In this document: piece after piece, positions 1 through 8,350 of the stretch
Numbering within the stretch: position 1 is the first letter of the stretch
How the letters are laid out: each line of letters opens with the position of its first letter
The notes under the pieces: model-generated
The model's database searches: none
Seen by the model: only the letters and a program-made list of their open reading frames with translations
What the model was told of the DNA's origin: nothing
Position numbers and translations under genes: made by a program
Assembly: GCF_000328685.1 (NCBI RefSeq)
Contig: NC_019974.1
Span: 1,417,001 to 1,481,000 of the forward strand
Direction of reading: 5' to 3'
DNA from: Natronococcus occultus SP4
GTDB lineage: Archaea > Halobacteriota > Halobacteria > Halobacteriales > Natrialbaceae
Length of the DNA stretch: 64,000 nucleotides

Positions 1-1
1 C

Positions 2-628
2 CTCGCTACCGACGGCGTGACGATCATTGGGTTCGACACCGGGATCGCCTTCCTCACCGGGCTGGTCGTCTTCCCGATCATGTGGGCCGGCGACATGACC
101 GATCCGGGCGAGGGCGGTCCCGGCGAGATCTTCGTCGCGATGACCCAGGCGTTCGCCGACATCGCGGGCGGACAGTTCCTCGGTCTGCTGTTTTTCGCGA
201 CGGTCTCGATCGCCGCGCTCTCGAGTGCGATCTCGCTACTCGAGGTCGTCACCTCCTACGCGATCGACGAGGTAGACCTCGAGCGCTGGCAGGCTGCGGT
301 CGGGATGGGTGGGGCGATCTACCTGCTTGGCATCCCGGTCACGTACGACCTGATCTTCCTCGACCTGCTCGACCTGTTCGCCGACGCCATCCTGCTCGTC
401 TTCGGTGCGCTCATGCTGACGATCCTCGTCGGCTGGATCGCTCCGAAGGTCGCGATCGACGAACTCGAGAGGGGGATCGGCGACCTCGACGGGCTCGGCC
501 AGGCGTGGATCTGGGCGATCCGCGTTCCGATCCTCATCGTGCTCGTCGTCTCGCTGTACCTCGGTGTCGTCGACTACGCGGAGTTCCTCACCGGACCGTT
601 CGCGGAGTGGATCGACACGAACCTGTAG
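2..628 (+). CDS. Sodium-dependent (NSS/SNF family) transporter, C-terminal part
   Basis: The gene is cut by the window start; about 209 residues of its end are visible. The stretch contains at least five hydrophobic segments. An AALSSAISLLE motif in the first third resembles the TM8 region of LeuT-type neurotransmitter:sodium symporters, where serines help bind Na+. Family members import amino acids or related solutes with sodium, which suits a halophile. The stop at 626-628 is followed by a promoter-bearing gap. The substrate cannot be inferred from this part. Confidence 0.8.
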   Translation, partial: LATDGVTIIGFDTGIAFLTGLVVFPIMWAGDMTDPGEGGPGEIFVAMTQAFADIAGGQFLGLLFFATVSIAALSSAISLLEVVTSYAIDEVDLERWQAAVGMGGAIYLLGIPVTYDLIFLDLLDLFADAILLVFGALMLTILVGWIAPKVAIDELERGIGDLDGLGQAWIWAIRVPILIVLVVSLYLGVVDYAEFLTGPFAEWIDTNL

Positions 629-712
629 CGTAGCCACACTGCAAGCAGCGCTCCGACGATTCTTTCGACGACTGCTTCTTTCGAGAGAAGACGTGTTGTC
701 GCTCGCGGAAAC

Positions 713-722
713 TCTTTATATC
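713..722 (+). promoter_or_regulatory. TATA box of the binding-protein gene at 743
   Basis: An AT-rich CTCTTTATAT stretch lies 21-30 bases upstream of the ATG at 743 in otherwise GC-rich DNA. The spacing fits an archaeal promoter giving a leaderless mRNA, and it favours ATG 743 over the in-frame GTG at 728. Confidence 0.55.
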
Positions 723-742
723 GGGACGTGGGAACACACACC

Positions 743-1993
743 ATGGTAGGGGAGACCAACAGAAGGCGAGTACTGGGGGGAATCGGCGCTGCAGGAACGA
801 TCTCGCTCGCGGGCTGTCTAGACGCCCTGGAGGCCGGAGACGAGGACGGAAACGGTGACGAGGACGTCGACGCGATGGTCGGGATCCTCCAGCCCGAGTC
901 GGGAGATCTCGGCGATCTGGGGACACCGATCGCCGACGCCGCCGAGCTTCCGGCGATCCAGCTCGAGGACGAAGGTGCCGACGTCGAGATCGACGTTCGA
1001 CGCGAGGACACCGAGACGACCCCGGACGTCGGGGTCAGCCGTGCCGAGGCGCTGCTCGACGCCGGCTACCCGGCGGTGACGGGGGCGGCGGCCTCGGACG
1101 TGACGATCACCTGCGCGGAGGACGTCTGGTACGACAACGAGGTCGTGGCGATCTCGCCGGCGAGCACCTCGCCCGACATCACGGACATGCCGGGCGACTA
1201 CCTGTTGCGGACCGCCCCAAGCGACGAGTGGCAGGGCGACGCGATGGCCGAGATCGCCGTCGACCAGGAGGGCGCCGACTCGATTGCCACGATGTATCTG
1301 AACAACGACTACGGCCAGGGGCTCAACGACGTGTTCGTCGCGGGCTGTGAGGATCGTGGCGCCGACGTCCTCGAGGAGGTGCCGTTCGAACCCGAACAGC
1401 CATCCTACGACTCCGAGCTCGAGAGCACGGTCGGGGAGGGCCCCGACCTGCTGATGGTCGTCGGCTACCCGGAGAGCGGCCAGGTCATCTTCCGGGACTT
1501 CTACGACGACTTCGACGACGGGACGACGATCCTCGTCCCCGACGGGCTCATCGATCAGTCGCTCCCGGGCCAGGTCGACAACCCGATGGAGAACGTGATG
1601 GGGACCGCCCCCGGCGCGGGCGGCGACGGGGCGGAGTTTTTCGCCGACCTGTACGAGGACGAGTACGGCAGCGCGCCGAGCGTGTTCAACGCCCAGGCCT
1701 ACGACGCGACGGCGGTGTTGATCCTCGCGACGCTCGCCGCCGGCGAGATCGACGGCGCCGCGATCGCCGAGCACGTCCGTGAGGTCGCGAACCCGGACGG
1801 CGAGGAGATCACCCCGGAGACCCTCGGCGAGGGGGTCGAGCTGGCCGCCGACGGCGAGGCGATCGAGTACCGCGGCGCCTCGGGTCCCGTCGAGTTCGAC
1901 GACGCCGGCGACCAGGTCGCGGTCACCTACGAGATCGGCCGTTACCACGAGGACGGCTACGACGTCGAGGACACGGTCGAGTACGAGGCCTGA
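743..1993 (+). CDS. Branched-chain amino acid-type ABC transporter substrate-binding lipoprotein
   Basis: A 416-residue periplasmic-binding protein of the Leu/Ile/Val (type I) fold. The N-terminus has a twin-arginine motif (NRRRVLGG), a hydrophobic stretch and a lipobox ending LAGC, so it should be Tat-exported and lipid-anchored at that Cys, then an acidic linker. It starts its ligand domain with a GxLxPxSGDLGDLG-like motif typical of LivJ/LivK relatives. It faces the livHMGF operon tail to tail, with about 56 bases between the stops, and probably supplies ligand to that permease. The substrate may be an amino acid, a short amide or another small solute; the fold alone does not say which. 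Confidence 0.85.
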   Translation: MVGETNRRRVLGGIGAAGTISLAGCLDALEAGDEDGNGDEDVDAMVGILQPESGDLGDLGTPIADAAELPAIQLEDEGADVEIDVRREDTETTPDVGVSRAEALLDAGYPAVTGAAASDVTITCAEDVWYDNEVVAISPASTSPDITDMPGDYLLRTAPSDEWQGDAMAEIAVDQEGADSIATMYLNNDYGQGLNDVFVAGCEDRGADVLEEVPFEPEQPSYDSELESTVGEGPDLLMVVGYPESGQVIFRDFYDDFDDGTTILVPDGLIDQSLPGQVDNPMENVMGTAPGAGGDGAEFFADLYEDEYGSAPSVFNAQAYDATAVLILATLAAGEIDGAAIAEHVREVANPDGEEITPETLGEGVELAADGEAIEYRGASGPVEFDDAGDQVAVTYEIGRYHEDGYDVEDTVEYEA

Positions 1994-2049
1994 GACGGGC
2001 CCTCCGCGGTGACGGTTTCGGACTGTGCGAACCGCTCGGCGAGCCCCGG

Positions 2050-2754
2050 CTACCCGCCGAGGAAGTCCTGGCGCACCTGCTCGTCGCGCAACAGCGCCTC
2101 GCCGCTATCGACGTAGCGGTTCTGCCCCTGGACCAGCACGTATCCGCGATCGCAGCGCCGCAGCGCCTCCTTCGCGTTCTGCTCGACCAGGAGAACACCG
2201 GTTCCGTCCTCGTTGATCCGATCGATCCGGTCGAACATCTCGTCGACGAGGTCGGGCGCCAGTCCGGCGCTTGGCTCGTCGAGCAAGAGGAGGTCAGGGT
2301 CCAGCATCAGTGCCCGCCCCATCGCGAGCATCTGGCGCTGGCCGCCGCTCAAGTCGCCTGCGGTCTGGTTTCGACGCTCCCGCAGGATGGGGAACCGGTC
2401 GAAGATCCGCTCGAGCCGGTCCTGGGGGACGTGATCCAGGATGTAGGCGCCCATCTCGAGGTTCTCGATCACCGACAGCGACGGGAAGATGTTGTCGTTC
2501 TGTGGGACGTAGCCGATCCCGGTCGTGATGATCTCCTCCGGACGATAACCGCTGATCTCCTCGTCGGCAAACTCGATCGAGCCGCCCATGTGAGTGGTAA
2601 GTCCGAACACCGACTTCATCACCGTCGACTTCCCGGCGCCGTTGGGGCCGACGATGGCGACGTACTCGCTATCGTCGACCGTGAGGTCGACGTCCTCGAC
2701 GATCTGGAGGTCGCCGTAGCCGGCGTCGAGCCCGTGCACTTCGAGTGTCGTCAT
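2050..2754 (-). CDS. livF: Branched-chain amino acid-type ABC transporter ATP-binding protein LivF
   Basis: A 234-residue ABC ATPase. Walker A is GPNGAGKST near residue 36, the signature is LSGGQRQ near 135, Walker B is LLLLDEPS near 155, and the switch His is replaced in the short VEQN motif, as usual for LivF. It is the last gene of livHMGF. Its ATG shares one base with the livG stop, and GGAGGTGA lies about 9 bases upstream inside livG as a clear Shine-Dalgarno site. It energises uptake together with LivG. Confidence 0.93.
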   Translation of the reverse strand: MTTLEVHGLDAGYGDLQIVEDVDLTVDDSEYVAIVGPNGAGKSTVMKSVFGLTTHMGGSIEFADEEISGYRPEEIITTGIGYVPQNDNIFPSLSVIENLEMGAYILDHVPQDRLERIFDRFPILRERRNQTAGDLSGGQRQMLAMGRALMLDPDLLLLDEPSAGLAPDLVDEMFDRIDRINEDGTGVLLVEQNAKEALRRCDRGYVLVQGQNRYVDSGEALLRDEQVRQDFLGG

Positions 2755-3596
2755 CAGACCTCACCTCCGAGGTACGCCTCGATCACCTGCTCGTTGGCCG
2801 TGATCTCCGCGGGCGTCCCCGAATCGAGGACGGCGCCCTGGTGCATCACGATCACGCGCTCGCAGTTGTTCATGATGACGTCCATGTCGTGTTCGACGAT
2901 GAGGAAGGTGTACCCCCGATCGCACAGGTCGTGGATGTGGCCAAGCAGCTTCTCCTGAAGCGTCGGGTTGACGCCGGCCATCGGCTCGTCGAGCATGAGC
3001 ATCTCCGGCTCGGTCTGTAAGGCCCGTGCGAGCTCCAGGAGCTTCCGCTGGCCCCCGGAGAGGTTCTTCGCGTACTCCTCGGCCAGGTGATCGATCTCGA
3101 ACAGTTCGAGCGTCTCCCAAGCTCGCTCGCGCAGCTCCCGCTCCTGTTCTAACACCTCGCTCCGGAAGTACGGCACCACCGACCGCCACAGCGACTCGCC
3201 GACCTGTCCTTTCGGCGCGAGCATCATGTTCTCGAGGACGGTCATCTCGGGGAGGCCGCGGGCGATCTGGAACGTTCGCACCAGGCCGCGGTTCGCGACC
3301 CGGTGGGGCCGGTCGCCGGTGATCTCCGTCCCGTCGAAGGCGACCCGTCCCCCGTCGGGTTGGTGGACGCCGGTGATGCAGTTGAACGTCGTCGACTTTC
3401 CGGCGCCGTTGGGACCGATCAGCCCGGTGATCGACCCCCGTTCGACCGCGAAGCTCGCCCCGTCGACCGCGACGATGCCGCCGAACCGCTTCTCCATGTT
3501 CTCGACTTCGAGGATCGCGTCCTCGAGGTCGCGCTCCGTGGACGTCGACTCGTTTACCGCGCGGTCGTCGGACGCCTCGGTCTCGACGTCACTCAT
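2754..3596 (-). CDS. livG: Branched-chain amino acid-type ABC transporter ATP-binding protein LivG
   Basis: About 280 residues from the ATG at 3596, which overlaps the livM stop by 8 bases. The reading frame continues upstream inside livM, but that part is a shadow. Walker A (GPNGAGKST), the LSGGQRK signature, LMLDEPMAG Walker B and a VEHDMD switch motif are all present. The LivG-type extra loop between Walker A and the signature (RGLVRTFQIARGLPEM) is visible. An acidic N-terminal tail of about 35 residues precedes the ATPase domain. It pairs with LivF. Confidence 0.92.
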   Translation of the reverse strand: MSDVETEASDDRAVNESTSTERDLEDAILEVENMEKRFGGIVAVDGASFAVERGSITGLIGPNGAGKSTTFNCITGVHQPDGGRVAFDGTEITGDRPHRVANRGLVRTFQIARGLPEMTVLENMMLAPKGQVGESLWRSVVPYFRSEVLEQERELRERAWETLELFEIDHLAEEYAKNLSGGQRKLLELARALQTEPEMLMLDEPMAGVNPTLQEKLLGHIHDLCDRGYTFLIVEHDMDVIMNNCERVIVMHQGAVLDSGTPAEITANEQVIEAYLGGEV

Positions 3597-4980
3597 CGTC
3601 CGCACCTCCGTCGGTCCCGGCGGGGCCATCGTCCTCGGCCGATCGGCCACCGTCCGCGACCGCGCCGCGGCGACGCAGGTCGACACCGGCCGCGATCTCC
3701 TTGCGGTGGCCGAGCAAGCCGTCGGGGCGTTTGATCATGAGGAGGACAAGCACGACGCCGAGGACGATGTACCGGACCTCGTCGGCCTGCTGGTAGAGCA
3801 CGTACCCGATCAGCGCCGCGGGGTCGCCCGCGCCGAGCTCGGCGAAGGCGCCGTAGGCGGTTCGGGGGAAGTCCGTCCCGAGGTTCGCCCGGACCATCGT
3901 CCGGACGAACCGCGGCCCCTCGAAGATAACGGCCGCGAAGACGAACCCGCCGAGGACGCTCCCGGTGTTCGACCCCGCCCCGCCGACGATCAGCGCGACG
4001 AAGACGTAGAAGGTGATCAGGGGCATGAAATGGTCCGGGCTGATGTGGGTTCGGCTGCCCATCCACAGCGTGCCGACAAGCCCCATCAGCGCACAGCCGA
4101 CCGCGAACGCCGCGATCTTGGCGCGGTCGGTGCGTTTGCCAAGCGACTTCGCCGCGAGTTCGTCCTCCCGGATCGCCTTCAGCACCCGACCGAACGGGGA
4201 GTGGGCGATTCGGGTCAGCAGGACGTAGAAGGCGATCACGAACAGGATCAGGACGAGCGTGTAAATTCCACGCTCCAGGACCGACGACGCGATTCCGACG
4301 GCCTCGCCGAGCAGGATGAGGACGTCGCCGACGGCGCCGACGATCGGCTGATCGAACAGCCAGCCGACGACGCTGTCGACCGGGGTCGCCCTGATCCCCT
4401 GGCCGCCACCGGTGCCGTAGGCCGTGTCGCCGATCTGGCGGAGGCTTCGGGACTGGACCGAGAGCCGGACGATCTCGGAGAACCCGAGCGTGACGATCGC
4501 GAAGTAGTCGGCCCGGACCCGCAGCGTCGGAATCACAAGCACGAGTCCGGCGATTCCCGCGGCGACCATTCCGAGGACGACGCCGACCGGGATCGGGAGT
4601 CCGAAGCCGGCCGGTGTGCCGTCCGGCGAGGCGACGGCGATCGACATCGTGTAGGCGCCGATCGCCATGAAGCCGGCGATGCCGATGTTGAACATCCCAG
4701 TGTACCCCCAGTGGAGGTTCAGCGCCAGCGCGCCCAGCGCGAAGATCGCTCCGAAGTAGGTGATCGACTGGATCGTGCCGACCGTCGCGTTGACGCCGGC
4801 ACCCGACAGGACGCCGACGAGGAAGAATCCGACGTAGGTCGCGAGCACGACCTTCACGATCAACAGGAGGTCCGACCGCCACTCCGGGCGGATCATCGCG
4901 GTCGGCTCGTCGGTGCCGTCGTCTCCGGGCACGTCTGCAGTGTCCGTTTCGGGATCACCGTCGGGATCGGCGCCGCTCAT
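3589..4980 (-). CDS. livM: Branched-chain amino acid-type ABC transporter permease LivM
   Basis: A 463-residue polytopic permease. An acidic cytoplasmic N-terminus of about 35 residues precedes 8-10 membrane segments. Permease motifs include NLHWGYTGMFNIGIAGFMAIGAY near residue 87 (shown only in part by function) and the EAA-like loop around AIREDELAAKSLGKRT that contacts the ATPases. A hydrophilic acidic tail of about 35 residues follows. The start overlaps the livH stop by 4 bases (ATGA), so translation is probably coupled. Confidence 0.9.
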   Translation of the reverse strand: MSGADPDGDPETDTADVPGDDGTDEPTAMIRPEWRSDLLLIVKVVLATYVGFFLVGVLSGAGVNATVGTIQSITYFGAIFALGALALNLHWGYTGMFNIGIAGFMAIGAYTMSIAVASPDGTPAGFGLPIPVGVVLGMVAAGIAGLVLVIPTLRVRADYFAIVTLGFSEIVRLSVQSRSLRQIGDTAYGTGGGQGIRATPVDSVVGWLFDQPIVGAVGDVLILLGEAVGIASSVLERGIYTLVLILFVIAFYVLLTRIAHSPFGRVLKAIREDELAAKSLGKRTDRAKIAAFAVGCALMGLVGTLWMGSRTHISPDHFMPLITFYVFVALIVGGAGSNTGSVLGGFVFAAVIFEGPRFVRTMVRANLGTDFPRTAYGAFAELGAGDPAALIGYVLYQQADEVRYIVLGVVLVLLMIKRPDGLLGHRKEIAAGVDLRRRGAVADGGRSAEDDGPAGTDGGADDE

Positions 4981-6116
4981 GCCGTCTCAACACCTCCGAG
5001 CAACCCGTCGGGTTTGACGATCAGTATCAGGATCATCAGCGTAAACGCCGCGATCTCGTTCAGGTCGGCCGGGATCCACACCAGCGAGACGTTGATGGTG
5101 AGCCCGATCACCAGCGAGCCGACCAGCGCCCCGTAGATCGAGCCGATCCCGCCGAGGATCACCGCAGCGAAGATCAGAAGCAACAGGAACCAGCCGATGT
5201 TGATCGAGAACTGGCCCCGGTCGAGGACGATCAGGTAGCCCGCGACGCCCGCGAGCCCGGCGCCGATCGTCCACGTCGCGAAGATCACCCGCTCGGTCGG
5301 GATCCCGGTGATCAGGGCGAGATCCTTGTTGTCGGCCATCGCCCGCATCGCCGTCCCCAGCTTCGTGTACTGCAAGAGGAGGTGGAGCCCAACGATGAGC
5401 CCGACGGCCGTCACCACGAGCGTCAGCTCGTGGAGGTTGACCCGTTCGAAGGGGAGCCAGGGGGGGACGTCCTCGAGGATCGGCGCGCTCGCGGTCGCGG
5501 AGTGGGATTCGACGGTCCAGAACACCGCGATGAGATAGCGCAGGGCGAGCGCGACGCCGACGCTCGCGATCAACAGCGGGATCCCGCCCGCGTCGCGCAT
5601 CCGCCTGTAGACGAGCCGGTCGATCGCCAGCGCGACGGCGACGGTCAACGCCGCGGCCGCCGCGAGCCCGATCAGGATCGCGACCGGCGAAGCCAACACG
5701 TTCATCCCCAGCTCCCCGCCAGTCGGTCCCGCTGCCGTCGGGCTAAACAGGACGAGCTCCCCGACGCTGTAGACGCCCCAGCCGCCGACCACCCACGCGA
5801 CCGCCCAGCCCGAGAACGCTCCGGTCGTCACCAGATCTCCGTGCGAGAAGTTGGCAAACCGGAGAATACTGTAGGTCATCGAGAGCCCGATCGCCGCCAG
5901 CGCGATGTACAGCGAGTCGACCAGTCCGTTCCAGGTGTACCGCCACAGTCGTCCGAACGCCAGCTCACCCGTCGCGATCCGCCTGACGAGGTCCAGCAGG
6001 AGGACGGCGATCCCGAGAACGATGAGCAACGCGAACAGCTCCCGCCCCGACGAGAGCCGCTTCCGTGTCTCGTCGATCAGTTCCGAAACAGTTCCACCCG
6101 TGTTACCAACACCCAT
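4977..6116 (-). CDS. livH: Branched-chain amino acid-type ABC transporter permease LivH
   Basis: About 379 residues from the ATG at 6116, with a cytoplasmic N-terminus of roughly 25 residues and then hydrophobic segments. LivH features include FANFSHGDLVTTGAFSGW-type sequence after TM2 and the cytoplasmic loop GTAMRAMADNKDLALITGI that docks on the ATPase. It is the first gene of the operon. A longer frame to 6155 exists, but the TATA-like CTATTTAG at 6143-6150 would then lie inside the gene, so 6116 is preferred. Confidence 0.9.
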   Translation of the reverse strand: MGVGNTGGTVSELIDETRKRLSSGRELFALLIVLGIAVLLLDLVRRIATGELAFGRLWRYTWNGLVDSLYIALAAIGLSMTYSILRFANFSHGDLVTTGAFSGWAVAWVVGGWGVYSVGELVLFSPTAAGPTGGELGMNVLASPVAILIGLAAAAALTVAVALAIDRLVYRRMRDAGGIPLLIASVGVALALRYLIAVFWTVESHSATASAPILEDVPPWLPFERVNLHELTLVVTAVGLIVGLHLLLQYTKLGTAMRAMADNKDLALITGIPTERVIFATWTIGAGLAGVAGYLIVLDRGQFSINIGWFLLLLIFAAVILGGIGSIYGALVGSLVIGLTINVSLVWIPADLNEIAAFTLMILILIVKPDGLLGGVETA

Positions 6117-6142
6117 ATCACGTTGAGAGATTACGTCCCCGA

Positions 6143-6150
6143 CTAAATAG
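6143..6150 (-). promoter_or_regulatory. TATA box of the livHMGF operon
   Basis: On the minus strand CTATTTAG sits 27-34 bases upstream of the livH ATG at 6116, the distance expected for a leaderless haloarchaeal transcript. Confidence 0.5.
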
Positions 6151-6200
6151 TTCACGCTACGTGTTACCGAGGAACGAACAGTAACGGTCCACCGAGAACG

Positions 6201-6923
6201 CTACGCTTCGCCGTACACCGGGACGGCCGCGCCACTCGTCACCGTCGCGCCGTCGCTGCAGAGAAACGCCAGCATGTCCGCGATGTCGGCGGGATCGACC
6301 CACGTTTCGTGATCGGCGCCGGACAGCATCTCCCGGTTCATCGGGGTATCGATCACGCTCGGCATCACGCAGTTCGCCCGGACGACGCCCTCGTTCTCCT
6401 CGGCCAGCGTCTCGGTCAGCAGTCGGATCCCGGCTTTCGTGATCCGGTAGGGACCGTCCCCCTCGCCGCCCTCGAGCGACGACCGGGCGCTGACGCTGAC
6501 GATCGACCCCTCCGACTCCCGGAGGTGTGGTAAGGCGTGTTTCGAGGCGAGAAACGCCGTTTTCAGGTTGACGTCTAACAGGAGTTCGAACTCCTCGAGA
6601 TCGGTCTCCTCGATCGGCTGTCCGCCCTGCCAGGTGCCGGCGATATTACAGAGGTGATCGATCCGTCCGTGGTCGTCGATCACCGTCTCGACGAGGGCCG
6701 CGACCGCGTCCTCGTCGGTCAGATCCGTCTCGTAGAAGTGGGTTCGGTCGTCGGGGTCGAGCAGGGCGTCCTCCTCGTCGGGTTCGACGACGTCGACCGC
6801 ACAGACCGTCGCACCGGCGCTCCGGAAGCGCTCGACGACCGAACTGCCGAGGGCACCACTCGCGCCGGTGACGATCGCGACCGTGTCGGTGAAATCGACG
6901 TCGAACGAGGTTTGTGGACTCAT
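6201..6923 (-). CDS. Short-chain dehydrogenase/reductase
   Basis: A 240-residue classical SDR. The NAD(P)-binding TGASGALG motif is near residue 19, a CNIAG variant of NNAG is near 93, the catalytic Ser is in SVSARSS near 140, and YxxxK appears as YRITK near 160. An acidic residue at the end of beta-2 (VDVVEPDEED) suggests NAD preference. The family oxidises alcohols or reduces ketones; the substrate is unknown. It stands alone on the minus strand behind the liv operon promoter, so any link to liv uptake is unproven. Confidence 0.88.
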   Translation of the reverse strand: MSPQTSFDVDFTDTVAIVTGASGALGSSVVERFRSAGATVCAVDVVEPDEEDALLDPDDRTHFYETDLTDEDAVAALVETVIDDHGRIDHLCNIAGTWQGGQPIEETDLEEFELLLDVNLKTAFLASKHALPHLRESEGSIVSVSARSSLEGGEGDGPYRITKAGIRLLTETLAEENEGVVRANCVMPSVIDTPMNREMLSGADHETWVDPADIADMLAFLCSDGATVTSGAAVPVYGEA

Positions 6924-7016
6924 ACCGCTCCATCAACGGCCACGGTGATCAATCTCCGCCCGGAAACGGCACAGGCGTAGCCCCCACCGTCGACGAGTGT
7001 GCGCCCGAGGCGCGAC

Positions 7017-7517
7017 TCAGAACCCGTGGGGTGGAAGCGAAACCCGTTGGAACCAGAACCGCTCGATCGCGCCGACGATCGTCTCGAACTCGTCGGGATC
7101 CGACGGCTTCGCGAGGAAGGCGTTCGCGGCCCGTTTGTAGCTCTCGTTGACATCGGCTGTGGCTTCCGAATCCGTCAACACCAGCACCGGCAGCTGAACC
7201 AGCGTCTCGTCGTTCCGGATCGTCTCGAGGAGCTCGAACCCGTCCAGGTCCGGCAGCTCCAGTGTCAACAAGACGAGGTCGGGGGCCAGCGTCGAGTCCT
7301 CGATACGCTCCTCGAGATACTCGAGTGCTGCCTCGCCGTTCGCCCGCACGTCGATTTCGGTCTCCGTCGAAATCGCCTCGAACGCCTCTCGAGTCCGCCG
7401 AGCGTCGTCCGAGTCGTTCTCGATCAACAATACCCGGGTGCGGTTTTCGGAGTCGACGTCAGCCGTCGACCGCTCCAGGGCAGTGGACTCCCGGGCCGAG
7501 AACTGTTTACTTTCCAT
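7017..7517 (-). CDS. Receiver-domain protein lacking the phospho-acceptor Asp (pseudo-receiver)
   Basis: A 166-residue stand-alone receiver-like protein of the Rcp1/haloarchaeal type, with a 25-residue polar N-terminal tail. Alignment by motif: the beta-1 acidic patch reads LIENDSDD (residues 31-38), the end of beta-3 reads LVLLTLELP so Thr85 stands where the phosphorylated Asp normally is, Thr115 is in the LVLTDSE position, and Lys137 is in AFLAKPSD. The conserved Thr and Lys remain while the Asp is missing, so phosphorylation at the usual site is not possible. It may act as a phosphorylation-independent partner. AT-rich promoter sequence lies upstream. Confidence 0.82.
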   Translation of the reverse strand: MESKQFSARESTALERSTADVDSENRTRVLLIENDSDDARRTREAFEAISTETEIDVRANGEAALEYLEERIEDSTLAPDLVLLTLELPDLDGFELLETIRNDETLVQLPVLVLTDSEATADVNESYKRAANAFLAKPSDPDEFETIVGAIERFWFQRVSLPPHGF

Positions 7518-7535
7518 AATTTCTCTACTCCAAGA

Positions 7536-7562
7536 CTATATGTATATTCTAACTATATAAGC
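7536..7562 (-). promoter_or_regulatory. AT-rich promoter of the pseudo-receiver gene
   Basis: The minus strand carries TATATAG and TATACATATAG elements 20-45 bases upstream of the start at 7517. The nearer one fits a leaderless start; the farther one would give a short leader containing GGAGTAGAG. Confidence 0.4.
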
Positions 7563-7690
7563 TTGTCCACCATTCATACTTGATCTATACTACTATCCAT
7601 ATGAAAATAAATGTTCGGGCTCGGTTAGCCCGTCCCGGTGCCGCAGCGATCCCACAGGCTCAAGCCGTCTCCGGACGACCACCCACTCGA

Positions 7691-8350
7691 ATGCGCCTGA
7701 TCGCTCACCGAGGGTTCGCCGCGACGGCACCCGAGAACACGATCGCCGCGGTCGAGGACGCGGCCGTCGCCGCCGACGCCGTCGAGTTCGACGTTCGGCG
7801 CTGTGGCTCGGGCGAGCTCGTCGTCGTCCACGACGAGACGACCGACCGCGTTACCGGTGTCGACCACACGGTCGCCGACACCCCGCTCGAGGAGCTGCAG
7901 TCGCTTTCGGTGCTTGGAACCAACGAGCGGATTCCGACCCTCGAGGAGATGCTCGCGGCCGTTCCCAATCACCTCGAGATCAACCTCGAGATGAAGGCCG
8001 ACGGGATCGCTGCCGACGTCCTCGAGGCCGTCGCGGACGTCGAGAACCGGGTCGTCGTCACCTCCTTCCTGCTTCCCGAACTGCGGGCGATCCGCGAACT
8101 CGATCGCGAGCAGCCGACGGGGCTGCTCGTCAGCCGACGACTCGAGACGCCCGTGACGACCGCCGTCGAGCTCGACTGTGACGTACTGGGAGCGAACTAC
8201 TGGCGCTGCGTGACGACGCAGGTCGTCAGGCGGGCGAAAGCCCTCGATCTCGAGGTTCACGCCTGGGCGATCGAACGCTGGACGACCGCACGGCTGCTCG
8301 GGCTGTTCGGCGTCGACTGTATCTCTGCGGACCGACCGATCCAGCTCTAG
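7691..8350 (+). CDS. ugpQ: Glycerophosphodiester phosphodiesterase family protein
   Basis: A 219-residue GDPD-fold protein that would hydrolyse glycerophosphodiesters to glycerol-3-phosphate and an alcohol. Seen directly: N-terminal AHRGFAATAPENT with the catalytic His and Glu/Asn metal ligands, EFDVRRCGSGELVVVHDETTDR-type sequence carrying the second His (given in fragments: VVVHDET), an ENLEMK-like Glu-Lys pair (INLEMK), and a C-terminal HAWAIERW. The start ATG at 7691 is chosen because the family begins just before HRG; the upstream frame has no family sequence. Its stop overlaps the stop of the opposing HEAT gene by 3 bases. Confidence 0.88.
   Translation: MRLIAHRGFAATAPENTIAAVEDAAVAADAVEFDVRRCGSGELVVVHDETTDRVTGVDHTVADTPLEELQSLSVLGTNERIPTLEEMLAAVPNHLEINLEMKADGIAADVLEAVADVENRVVVTSFLLPELRAIRELDREQPTGLLVSRRLETPVTTAVELDCDVLGANYWRCVTTQVVRRAKALDLEVHAWAIERWTTARLLGLFGVDCISADRPIQL

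Noticed and set aside
7617-7631. GGGCT-N5-AGCCC hairpin upstream of ugpQ
   Set aside because: Short, without a T-run and in a GC-rich background, so it may be chance.
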